A DNA stretch of 64,000 bases from Anderseniella sp. (GTDB lineage Bacteria; Pseudomonadota; Alphaproteobacteria; Rhizobiales; Aestuariivirgaceae): the NCBI GenBank assembly GCA_028289645.1, contig JANQOK010000012.1, forward strand, positions 1 through 64,000, written 5' to 3'. A model generated the notes under the pieces. The model saw nothing but the letters and a program-made list of their open reading frames with translations, was not told the DNA's origin and did no database searches. Positions within the stretch are counted from its first letter, which is position 1. Each line of letters begins with the position of its first letter. The translations under genes were made by a program, and so were the position numbers. Shown here piece after piece: positions 1 through 10,500 of this stretch.

Positions 1-1800
1 AGTTGCCGTTGGCGTCGATGGTTGCGGACCCGTAGGTGCCGGCCGAGCCGCCTGCTGCGAACAATTCCTCGCCGGTGTCGACATCGGAGATGGTCAGGGT
101 GCCGGACACTGCTTCAGTGGCACCGCCATCTTCAATGACGCCACCACTATCCACACCGCCGATCACGGCAGCGTCATTGGTGCCGGTGATGGTGACCGTG
201 ATGTCGTGGGTGGTGCCGTCTATTGCGCTGATGGTCACCACGTCATTCATAGTGGCACCGGCGGGCAGGGCCTGCACGTCGGCGTTGGCATTGTCGAGGG
301 TGTAGGTCCAGTTGCCGCCGGCATCGATGGTTACGGAACCATAGCTGCCAACCGACGTGCCGGTTGCGAACAGCTCCTCGCCGGTGTCGATATCGGAGAT
401 GGTCAGGGTGCCGGACACGGTTTCCGCCACGCCGCCGTCTTCGGTGACGCCACCGGTGTCGACACCGCCGATCACGGCGGCATCGTTGGTGCCGTTGATG
501 ACCACATTCACATCGAAAGTCGTGCCGTCCACAGATGTGATGGTGATGGTGTCAGTAAGTGTGCTTCCGGCACCAAGCGACTGGATTACGGCCTGGGTAT
601 TATCGGCGCTGTAAGATGCGTTGCCGGCAGCATCCAGTGTCAACGTCCCATACAAACCATTGATATTGCTGGGATTAAATTGAGCTTCACCGGTGTCAAC
701 GTCAGTGATGTTGATGGTGCCGAGCCCGGTCAGCGTAGCCGGATCGTCATCTTCAGTCACTGTCGGCAGAACACCGACACTGATGACCGCAGCATCGTTG
801 GTACCATTGATGGTGATGGTCACATCGTGGGTGGTGCCGTCAATGGACTGGATAGTGATGGTGTCGGTCAGGGTCGATCCCTCACCGAGCGCCTGGATTG
901 CAGGCAATGCATTGTCTGCCGAGTAAGTCCAGTTGCCGGCTGCGTCTATTGTCAGGGAACCATATGTGCCCGGTGTCGTGTTGGCATTGAAGACCTCTTC
1001 TCCGAGATCGATGTCGGAAATGGTCAACGTTCCCGATGTGGTCAGCGTGACGGGGTCGTCTTCTTCCTTGACACTGCCGGTGTCCACACCGCCAATGATG
1101 GCTGCGTCATTGGTGCCATTGATTACCACGGTGATGTCGTGGGTGGTGCCGTCCAAGGTCGAGACGGTGATGGTTTCGGTCAGGGTTACACCGGCACCCA
1201 GTTGCTGGATGGCCAGCGGCGTGTTGTCGGCGGAATATGTCCAGTTGCCCAGCGCGTCGATAGTCAGCGACCCATGGGTGCCGGCGATCGTTTCCGGATT
1301 GAATTCCGCTTCACCGGTGTCAATGTCCGCAACGGTCAGGATGCCGGCATCGGTCAGTGTCAGCGGATCGTCGTCTTCGGTAACGCTTCCCTGATCATCA
1401 CCGCCGACAACCGCCACGTCGTTGACGCCGGTTATGGTGACCGTGATATTGTGCGTCGAACCGTCAAATGACTGGACGGTCACTGTATCTGTTGCGGTGA
1501 TGCCGTCGCCCAGGGACTGCACAAGCAGATCCGAGTTGTTCAGGGTATAGGTGTAACTGCCCTCGGCGGTGAGCGCGACAGTTCCATAAGTGCCGGCATA
1601 GTTGCCGGGCTGGAATGTCGATTCCCCGGCGTCGGCGTCATTTACCACCAGAATACCAAGATCAAACGGCGGATTGCCGGTGTCTTCGGTGACCTCGGCG
1701 GTATCATCACCGGTCACGACGGCGACATCGTTCACACCGTTGATGGTGACGGTCAGGTTTGAAGTTTCAGTGTTATTGAAGGCGTTCTCGGCAGTGTAGG
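1..1800 (-). repeat. Array of VCBS modules, about 309-312 bp each
   Basis: The same coding pattern returns every 309 to 312 bp: the GTNDAAVIGG codons occur near 161, 470, 782, 1093 and 1404. The copies are clearly related but have diverged, which points to old duplication within the gene. The repeats lie inside the partial minus-strand VCBS gene and continue past the left edge. Confidence 0.8.
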
Positions 1801-3322
1801 TGAACGTCTCGGTGAGCGTCTCGCCGTCTTTGAGCTCCTGCGCAGCGCTTGAAGCGGGATCAACCAGATACGAGTATGAACCGTCGGCACTGATGGTCAA
1901 AGTGCCGTAAGCGCCGGCAATTATGGTGTCACCGGAAGTCGCTACCACAATTGCGTTGACGTCGATGACGGTTATGCCAAGCCCGAAGTCGTTATCCAGC
2001 ACGTTGCCGGTGGCCGGGACGACGTCGTCTTCGGTGGTGGAATTGACATCTGCGAAAGCCTGAACGCTGGTGTCCGACCCTTCGATGGTGACATCCAGGT
2101 CTGCGGTCGTCACGATACTGCCGTCAGTCAGGCTGTAGGTGAATGAATCCACCAGCGTATCGCCAAAGTCCAGCGCCTGGACTGCTGGAAGATTGTTGTC
2201 CAGATCATAGGTGTAGTCACCCGTGGCACCGTCAATGGTCAGTGTGCCGTAGGTGCCGGTTATCTGTGTCGTGCCGGTCGGGTTGAGGCTGACGCTGTTG
2301 ACCTCGACGATGCCGATTGGCTGGTTTTCCACGTCGCTGTCGACGCCGAAGCCGTCATCGTCGGTGATTACGTTGCCGGTCGCGGAAAGCGTGATGTTTT
2401 CCTGCACCGTGGCAGTGTTGTCAGTCGCTATCGGCGCATCGTTGTTGCCGGTAATTTCGATGATCAGGTCGGTGTTCAGGCCGAAACCGTCTTCGGTGAA
2501 ATTGTAGGCAAAGGTGTCGGGAATTATGTCGTCGGCGGTGAAGTCCTGGACCAGGGAATTGTCCAGAACGTAGGAGTAATCGCCGTTGGCCCAGACCTCG
2601 AGCGTTCCGAATGTGCCTACGATGGACACCGAGCCGGTGCCCGGTACGGTGACGCCCGCGACCTCGGTGAGCACATAAACCCCGGCCGGATAGTTGAGCA
2701 GGTCGTCAGTGAACAGGTTGCCGGTAACGGTCAGAACCAGGTCTTCGGTAACAGCGGCATAGTCTTCCGGTGCCGTGTTGGGGTTGCCACCGCCACCATT
2801 GTCGTCATCGATGAATTGTTCAGACGTCTGGTTGCCGTTGGCGTCGTAGGTGCGGATCCACTCGGACCATGTCTCGCTGTCATCATAATCGAATACGGTC
2901 AGCGTGTAGGTGCCATCGGCATGGAACCGGCGCTCTTCTACATAGTTGAAGGACAGGTCGTAGATATCGTAAACGTCGTCTGTGCCGTCGGTGTAGCGTT
3001 CAGCCGAAAATTCGAACCCCTGAAGGGAAACGTCGCGTTCTTCGTACTCCCCGTCATTGTAGACCAGGACGTCACCGGTTCCGGCCCCGCCGAGAGCAAG
3101 TGTGGTGTCGTTGGCATCGTAGATGACGTAATCATCACCGTCGCCGGCATCGATTACGTCGTCGCCAAGGCCACCGTCGATCCAGTCATTGTCGGCGCCG
3201 CCATTAATGGTGTCGTTGCCGGCATTGCCGTTGATTGTATCATCGCCGCCAAATCCGTTGATCGTGTCATCACCGGATGTGCCGTCGAGGATATTGTCGT
3301 TGCCGTCGCCGTCGATGCTCAT
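1..3322 (-). CDS. Giant VCBS-repeat protein with N-terminal RTX-like repeats (C-terminus off the left edge)
   Basis: The reverse strand is open from an ATG at 3322 (AGGAC lies about 9 nt upstream) to the window edge, so at least 1,107 residues are present and the C-terminus is missing. Residues 1 to about 65 hold glycine/aspartate nonapeptides of the RTX calcium-binding type (GGDDTINGNAGNDTINGG). A linker of about 100 residues follows, then at least eight VCBS/cadherin-like modules of about 103 residues, each with a TEDxG...LTISDxDxGE start and a YTLDN...ITVTINGTNDAAV end. Proteins of this build are usually large type I-secreted adhesins or matrix proteins; export and adhesion are inferred. 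RTX repeats normally sit near the C-terminus, so their N-terminal position is unusual. No type I secretion genes lie in this window. Confidence 0.85.
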   Translation of the reverse strand, partial: MSIDGDGNDNILDGTSGDDTINGFGGDDTINGNAGNDTINGGADNDWIDGGLGDDVIDAGDGDDYVIYDANDTTLALGGAGTGDVLVYNDGEYEERDVSLQGFEFSAERYTDGTDDVYDIYDLSFNYVEERRFHADGTYTLTVFDYDDSETWSEWIRTYDANGNQTSEQFIDDDNGGGGNPNTAPEDYAAVTEDLVLTVTGNLFTDDLLNYPAGVYVLTEVAGVTVPGTGSVSIVGTFGTLEVWANGDYSYVLDNSLVQDFTADDIIPDTFAYNFTEDGFGLNTDLIIEITGNNDAPIATDNTATVQENITLSATGNVITDDDGFGVDSDVENQPIGIVEVNSVSLNPTGTTQITGTYGTLTIDGATGDYTYDLDNNLPAVQALDFGDTLVDSFTYSLTDGSIVTTADLDVTIEGSDTSVQAFADVNSTTEDDVVPATGNVLDNDFGLGITVIDVNAIVVATSGDTIIAGAYGTLTISADGSYSYLVDPASSAAQELKDGETLTETFTYTAENAFNNTETSNLTVTINGVNDVAVVTGDDTAEVTEDTGNPPFDLGILVVNDADAGESTFQPGNYAGTYGTVALTAEGSYTYTLNNSDLLVQSLGDGITATDTVTVQSFDGSTHNITVTITGVNDVAVVGGDDQGSVTEDDDPLTLTDAGILTVADIDTGEAEFNPETIAGTHGSLTIDALGNWTYSADNTPLAIQQLGAGVTLTETITVSTLDGTTHDITVVINGTNDAAIIGGVDTGSVKEEDDPVTLTTSGTLTISDIDLGEEVFNANTTPGTYGSLTIDAAGNWTYSADNALPAIQALGEGSTLTDTITIQSIDGTTHDVTITINGTNDAAVISVGVLPTVTEDDDPATLTGLGTINITDVDTGEAQFNPSNINGLYGTLTLDAAGNASYSADNTQAVIQSLGAGSTLTDTITITSVDGTTFDVNVVINGTNDAAVIGGVDTGGVTEDGGVAETVSGTLTISDIDTGEELFATGTSVGSYGSVTIDAGGNWTYTLDNANADVQALPAGATMNDVVTISAIDGTTHDITVTITGTNDAAVIGGVDSGGVIEDGGATEAVSGTLTISDVDTGEELFAAGGSAGTYGSATIDANGN

Positions 3323-3621
3323 TATCGGATGTCCTGATGATTACCGGTCCAGGCACACCGATTTACTGACTCAATACACATAACCAACTACCCGTCGCTC
3401 CAGTGGGTTTACGCGCCAGGACGGATGCGTGATCGCAATCCCAGCCGCGCAAAACTAACGGGAGAGCCCTAAAAGAGTCTTTACGAGCGAGTTGAAATTG
3501 AAATTGTCCGGACGCCGGATGTCGCATTTATGCCGGATGCGTGATGCATAAACCGGTTACAAAAAGACCTTAAACAATCGCTCGACAAATCGAAGCGACA
3601 CGCGTCAGACTGTCGTTTGCC
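3323..3621. promoter_or_regulatory. Divergent intergenic region with a 12-bp direct repeat
   Basis: This 299-bp gap separates the minus-strand VCBS gene from the plus-strand ElyC-like gene and should carry both promoters. The 12-mer CGGATGCGTGAT is present twice in the same orientation, at 3422-3433 and 3534-3545. A shorter repeat, GCCGGATG, occurs near 3514 and 3532. These could be regulator sites, but I recognise no known operator and no clear sigma-70 promoter. Confidence 0.3.
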
Positions 3622-4398
3622 ATGTCCCTGTTTCTCGACAAGATCATCCCGTTGTTTGTCTATCCGGTGGGGTTTGCCGTACTGGCGGGCCTGGCATGCC
3701 TGTTTGCGTTTGCCTTGGGCAGGCGCCGGAAAGCGGCGGTTCTGGTTACAGTCGCAACTCTCTATCTTTGGATGGCAGCGACGCCGTTAGTCGCGTTGAT
3801 GCTGATCAACTCACTGGAAGAACAGTATCCGGTTGTAAGTATCGACACGTTGCCGAATGCCGACGTGGCGATTGTTCTGGGCGGCATAAGCGTGCAATCG
3901 CAGCAATCGAACCCCTATCCAGACCTGAAAGCTGGCGCCGACCGCATCCTGCATGCTGTACGCCTGCTCAAGGCCGGCAAGGTGAAACGGATACTTGTGA
4001 GCAGCGGGCGGCCGGTTTCGCAGATCGATTCCAGGTCCGAAGCTGTGGTCATTGCCGGGTTTCTGCGGGAGTTCGGTGCTAGCGATGCAGACATTGTGCT
4101 GGAGAGAGAAGCCCGAAACACGCGTGAAAACGCTGTCAACAGCCTGGCCGTCATGCGTGAGAAGGAGTTCTCGTCAGTCCTGCTGGTGACGTCGGCACTG
4201 CACATGCCTCGTGCAGCCGCCGTGTTCCGCAAGGCAGGAGTGACGTTCACACCGGTTTCAATCGACACCTTGTCATCATCAATTGAAGCCAGATCGGTTT
4301 TTGCTTTCTTGCCAAATTCCAGGGCGTTGGACTACTCGACGCAGGCGATCAAGGAGTGGATCGGCCTGATGGTTTATTGGCTGCGCGGATGGGCTTGA
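3622..4398 (+). CDS. ElyC/SanA/YdcF (DUF218) family membrane protein
   Basis: This 258-residue protein starts with two membrane helices (about residues 8-30 and 37-62), then has a DUF218 domain from about residue 78. The family signatures are present: a VLGG strand near residue 86, SSGRP near 134, the NTREN motif near 171 and LVTSALHMPRA near 193. E. coli relatives (ElyC, SanA) act in envelope and peptidoglycan or lipid-carrier homeostasis, and the domain faces the periplasm; an equivalent role here is inferred from the family. There is no good Shine-Dalgarno in front of the ATG, so the start is moderately certain. It stands alone between the two giant secreted-protein genes. Confidence 0.8.
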   Translation: MSLFLDKIIPLFVYPVGFAVLAGLACLFAFALGRRRKAAVLVTVATLYLWMAATPLVALMLINSLEEQYPVVSIDTLPNADVAIVLGGISVQSQQSNPYPDLKAGADRILHAVRLLKAGKVKRILVSSGRPVSQIDSRSEAVVIAGFLREFGASDADIVLEREARNTRENAVNSLAVMREKEFSSVLLVTSALHMPRAAAVFRKAGVTFTPVSIDTLSSSIEARSVFAFLPNSRALDYSTQAIKEWIGLMVYWLRGWA

Positions 4399-4482
4399 TC
4401 AAGCATCGATTTGCGGCGAGGTTCACCTGTCCCGCCGGCGTAACGATCAGTCAACCAAGATGACAACGGGCGTCATTCAAAT

Positions 4483-4511
4483 TTGACATAAATTAACCTG
4501 GCCAAGATTCA
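4483..4511 (+). promoter_or_regulatory. Possible sigma-70-type promoter for the giant RTX gene
   Basis: A perfect TTGACA at 4483-4488 is followed after 17 bp by a weak -10 match (GATTCA, 4506-4511), 50 nt before the likely ATG at 4561. The -35 box is convincing and the -10 is poor, as is common in alphaproteobacteria. Nothing else in the 4399-4560 gap stands out. Confidence 0.35.
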
Positions 4512-4560
4512 CTGCTCTCATGGCGGTGTGCGAATTGTCGCGCGCTGCAGGAGAGTTAGT

Positions 4561-7500
4561 ATGAGTGACGGCGTAGGATTTGATATCTTTGATCTAGGCG
4601 AATCGGCTGAAATCATTGATGAAATTGCACTTGTTCCGAATCTGGACCTGAGTGCGGGCACACTGATTGAAGTCGCCATTCCGGGTTCCGGGGAAGGGCC
4701 CGGGGCAATCACGACTTTTACCCTGGCGAGCGACACGTCTGCCGGACAACCCATCATTGTAGATGTTCAGACCGGCGAAAACCGTTCACTTGGTGAACAG
4801 GGCGTAAACGATGCATGGATTCGCATCGATACTGCCATTGCGTCGATAGAACGGGCCGAGTTGTCATCGGGCGACGCAGCAAGTGCCGCTGCCAGATCCG
4901 CAGTCAAATCAAGTGGTGATGTGCCGGTTGAACTGTCCAATGCCGACCCTGATGCGGGTTTGCAGGTGGTCTTTGTCGATGCCGGTGCAGACAATTTTCA
5001 GCACCTGATCGACGGTATCGATCCGGCCTATGAAGTACACATTATCGAAACGGACCAGGACGGCGTTGCCTTCATGGCATCTGTACTCGAAGGCCGTTCC
5101 GGCATCGATGCGATACACATCATTTCGCATGGTCAGCCGGGTCAGTTGCAACTTGGTAGTACCATGGTGGATGCCGCGGGCATTGCCGGCGAACAGGCGC
5201 ATCAGTGGGCTGAGATCGGCAACAGCCTTGCAGATGCGGGCGATGTGTTGATCTATGGCTGTGATTTCGGCGACGGCCGGATGGGCAGCCTGGCGATCGA
5301 AGCTTTGTCCCAGGCAACGGGCGGCGATGTGGCTGCGTCTGACGACGATACCGGTTCAGCCGCACTGGGGGGTGACTGGGACCTTGAAGTTTCGGCGGGA
5401 ACCGTCGAGGCAGAGACAATCTCCGTTGAACAGTATGACGGTCTGCTGGAGCTTGAACAGGCTGAAATCACCGTGCCGGCCAGCAACCAGGCCGATACGC
5501 TGGCGCAGAACATCTTCGGGGCGGGCGTCACCATCAATTCGGCCTCCTATACCGGGGCTGCATCGCAGGCGGCGACATTTTCCGGGGCGCTGGACGGGGC
5601 AGGTTCCGAGTTCCTCGGGTTTGATTCCGGGGTGATTTTTTCCACCGGTAATGCCAACGGCATTGTCGGCACTACCGCAGCCGGCAACTTCGGCACAAAC
5701 ATTACCGATCCTGGCGCTACCGACGGTGACCCGGATTTCAATTCGCTGGAAGACGGGATCAGCACATTCGATGCTTCGTTCCTGGAGGCGAACATCACCT
5801 CGACCACAGGCGTGCTGACCCTGCAATTTGTTTTCGGTTCGGATGAATACAATGAGTTCGTATATGCGGGCTTCAACGACTCCATCGGTATCTGGATCAA
5901 TGGTGTCAACTATGCCGTAACCACAGACGGGCAGCAGGTCGGCATCGACACGATCAACAGTGCCGGAACCATCAATCCGACCAGCAGCCAAAGCTCGGAT
6001 GCGAATGATCCGAACTCGACCCATGATCCCACGGACGGGGTGTATGAGTCAGCCAACCAGTCACTGCATGTCACCCGTACGACCGAGCCGACCCAGATGG
6101 ACGGCTACACGACCACCATCTCGGTCAATATCAACCTGCAGATCGGGGTGGCGACGGATATCAAGATCGGTATCGCCGACACAGGGGACGCGATCTACGA
6201 TTCCTGGCTGATCGTGCGTGAAAACAGCTTCCAGAGCGTGCTTGCCGCATTCGAGGATGAGGTCGTGACCACGCCGAATTCGAGCGTGGTGATCTCGCCC
6301 CTGGACAACGATTTCAGCGACACCTATGGCGCGGCAGATCTCACAATTACCAAGATCAACGGCGTGGACGTGGTTGCCAACCAGTCGGTCACCCTGCCTT
6401 CAGGGGTCATTGTTACGCTCAATGCCGACAAGACGCTGACGGTTGATCCGGACGGCAACGCCATCGCGCATGACACGTTTACCTACGAGATAACCGATCC
6501 GTCCGGGCAGACGGCGGTTGGACTGGTCGGCATGAACACCAATGGCGCACCATTGTTGAACCTCGATCCGGACAACTCCGGCGGTGGTTTCGACAATCGG
6601 GGATTTGATGCGTTTTTCAATACCAACACCGGCGATGCGGTCAACATTGCTGACACCGATGTTGATATTACCGACCTGAACTCGCCGAACCTGACGTCCA
6701 TGACCATCAATGTGTCCGACATTGCAGATGGCAATGATGAGATTCTGAACATCGGCGGGGTGAACTTTGCGCTGGCTACGGGTGTCGTCGGCACCTTGGT
6801 AGCCGCGGGCGGCGTCAATTTCCTGGTGGACTACGATGTAAGCGGCACGCCGGATGCCTTCTCGATCACGGTTCAGGGCGGCGGTACCGCTCCGCAGGCG
6901 GCCTGGGAAGCCCTGATTGCATCCATTACCTATGATAACGCAAATGCGACTCCGACAATCGGTACCCGCGAGTTCGACATCATGGTCAACGATGGCACCA
7001 GCAATTCGAATGTCGGCGAAGCGATTGTTCACGTTGCGTCACCGAACGCCACAATTGGTGGAACAGATACAGGATCAATTACCGAAGACTCAGCTCCATT
7101 CAATCTGACGACTGGCGGTACCCTGACCATTTCGGATCCTGACAATGGCCAGGCCCAATTCATTTCCAGCACCTACGGTGGCACTTACGGTGATGTAACC
7201 ATCAACCCGCTGGGCGGATGGACCTATACGGCGAGCAACTTCAACCCGGCGATCGACGCGCTCGATGCGGGTGAAACACTGACAGACGTCATAACTGTGA
7301 TTTCAGTGGACGGAACCAGCCACGACATCACCATCACCATCAACGGCGCCAATGACGCGCCGGTCGCCAGTCCGGACCTGCTGACCGTTAATTCCAACGA
7401 TACAGTTGCGACCAATGGCAATGTTCTGACCGACGGGTCGCCCGACTTTGATCCCGAAGGCAACGCGCTGACAGTCACCGAGATCAACGGCTCTGCCGTG

Positions 7501-10500
7501 GGTGTCGGCAGTCAGGTGACGCTTGCCTCAGGCGCCCTGGTCACCCTCAACTCGGACGGGACCTACAGCTATGATCCGAACGGGTCATTTGAGCAGGTGC
7601 CGCTGGGCAGTTCGATCACGGATGCCTTTACCTACACCATTGATGACGGCAGCGGCCTGACCGACACGGCCACGGTGACCATCGTCGTCAACGGAACCAA
7701 CGAAGCGCCGGTTCTCGACCTCAATACTGCGGACAACACCGCCCCGGTGTCTCCGTCCGATGACTTTGAAGGCGGCAGCTATCCGGACAGCGGATCGAAC
7801 TGGACCTCGGACTGGATTGAATCATCCACAGGCGGCGCAAACGGCAGCGACATCAATGTCGAGGCGGACGCCGGCGACAATTCGCTGACGCTGAAGGACG
7901 ATGGCGCCCGGGCCACCCGGTCGGCTGATCTGTCGGGGGCTGAAACAGCGTCCCTCACCTTTGACTACCGGCGTGAGAGCTTTGACAGCAGCAACGACTT
8001 TGTCCGGGTGATGGTGTCGTCTGACGGCATAAACTTCGTCGAGATCGGTGTCCTGTCCGGCCCGGCGGACGACAGCGCATATCAGGCGTTCACGGCCGAC
8101 ATCAGCGCCTACATCTCGCCGGATTTTGCCGTCCGGTTCGAGACCTCCGGAAACTTCAGCAACGGCAACGACAAGGTCTGGCTCGACAATATCGACATAT
8201 CTACAACGTTCACGCCGCCGGTCGACTTCGCGGCATCCGTCGACAACACCAATGCCGAGGTTGCCATCTCCAGTGCGGATGTCGATGTCGAGGACCCGAA
8301 TGACACGCAGGTTGAATCAGCCCTCATCGTCATCAGCAACGCGCAGGTCGGCGACCTTCTTTCAGTCACCGGCTCGCTGCCGGGCGGCATTACCGCCTCG
8401 GCCTACAATCCATCGACCGGTGAACTGACACTGAGCGGCACCGCAACCCTTGCCGACTATGAGCAGGCCATTGAACAGATCCGGTTCTCCACCTACTCGA
8501 ACGTCGCTGTGGATCGCTCCATCGAGGTGACGGTCAATGATGGCGGCCTTGATTCAAACGTGGCCACCTCGGTGATTACGGTCAATCAGGTCAACGACTG
8601 GCCGGTGGTCGCATCAAATACCATCACGGTGGACGAAGAGTCGGATGATACGTCACTTGGCCTGTCTGCCAGCGATCCAAATGGCAATCCGTTGACCATC
8701 ACGGTTACAGGTCTGCCGACACTCGGCACCGTGACACTGGCCAACGGCACCCCGGTCATTAATGGCCAGACGTTGACCCAGGCTGAGCTTGCCGGCCTGC
8801 AGTACGATGCGCCGGATGAGTACAATGGCACCGATGACCCGGGTGACTTCACCTACGTGGTCAGCGACGGTATCGCGCCTGTGACTGGCACAGTGGACAT
8901 CACTATCAATCCCATAAACGATGACCCTGTTGCAAACGCCGACACGCTGACGGTTGGTGAGAATGACACCGGTGCAACTTCCGGCAATGTCATTTCCAAC
9001 GACACAGACATTGACGGCGATGCGCCGCTGACCGTGACCGAAGTCAATGGCAGCGCCGGTGATGTCGGCAGCCAGATCACGCTGGCCTCAGGTGCGTTGT
9101 TGACCCTGAACTCCGATGGCAGCTATGACTATGATCCCAATGGTGCTTTCGAGGATACGGCAGCCGGCGCCACAGCGACCGATACGTTTACTTATGTGGT
9201 TTCGGATGGCAACGGTGGATCGGATACGGCAACCGTCACGATCACGGTAAACGGCGAAAACGATGATCCTTCGGCAAACGCCGACACGCTGACGGTTGAT
9301 GAGGATGACACCGGCGCAACTTCCGGCAATGTCATTTCCAACGATACGGATATCGACGGCGATGCGCCGCTGACCGTGACCGAAGTCAATGGCAGCGCCG
9401 GCGATGTCGGCAGCCAGATCACGCTGGCCTCAGGTGCGCTGCTGACCCTGAACTCCGATGGCAGCTATGACTATGATCCCAATGGTGCTTTCGAGGATAC
9501 GGCAGCCGGCGCCACGGCGACCGACACGTTTACTTATGTGGTGTCGGATGGCAATGGCGGATCGGATACGGCAACCGTCACCATTACCATCAACGGCCAA
9601 AACGATGCGCCGACAGAGATTACCCAGTCCTACATCGAGTCCTATCGCGATGCCCTGATCGACTGTGGTATCTGGAGCAGCCTGGATGTGCAGGCTGGTT
9701 CGGTGCTGGTTGATTTGGACAATGTCGTTGATAGCGACAGCAATGACACACATACATTCAGTATCGTGGACGGTACGGGCACGCCTGTCACGGATCCCGA
9801 CCTGGAAATTGTAAACAACCAGCTGGTAGTGCGCGCCGACGCGTCACTGGCGTCCGGCGCAATAACCAGCCGCTCGGTCATAGTGCGCGTGGATGATGGC
9901 AATGGCGGCTTTGTCGACCAGACCTACGACTTGGAACTGCGCATGAACACAGGCCCCTATACCGGCACGGCGACGCATGATATCGCGTTCGGCACGATCG
10001 GTGCCGATACCATGCAAGGCGGCGACGGTGCAGACAGGCTGTTCGGCGATGACGGCGACGATTTTCTGTTCGGGGAAACGGGCAGCGACATTCTGGAAGG
10101 CGGGGCCGGCGCCGACACGCTCGATGGCGGCACTGGCCGTGATGCCGCTTCCTACATGGGATCAACTGTTGGCGTTACCGTCGACCTGATGAATGCCGCC
10201 GCCAATACCGGAGACGCCAGCGGCGATAGTTTCATCAATATCGAAGGTCTCTGGGGGTCCAGCTTTGACGACAACCTCTATGGGGATAACTCTGACAACG
10301 TGCTCATTGGCTCATCTGGCAACGATGTATTGGTCGGCCGCGGAGGCGATGACATGTTACAGGGTGGTCAAGGCAATGACACCTTCTCGTTCAGCAGCGG
10401 CGATGGCAACAATATAATAGTCGATATGGCTGCGGGGGCGGGCATTGAAGATGTGGTGGATGTGTCCAGTTTCGGATTCACCGATTTTGCCGAACTACAG

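Noticed and set aside
206-1471. 421-codon plus-strand ORF
   Set aside because: It is antisense to the VCBS repeats, whose minus-strand translation gives clear protein domains; the plus frame is repeat shadow.
4528-4560. GTG start giving an 11-residue extension of the giant RTX protein
   Set aside because: The AGGAG ribosome site lies just before the ATG at 4561, inside the extension, and the extra residues look non-coding.
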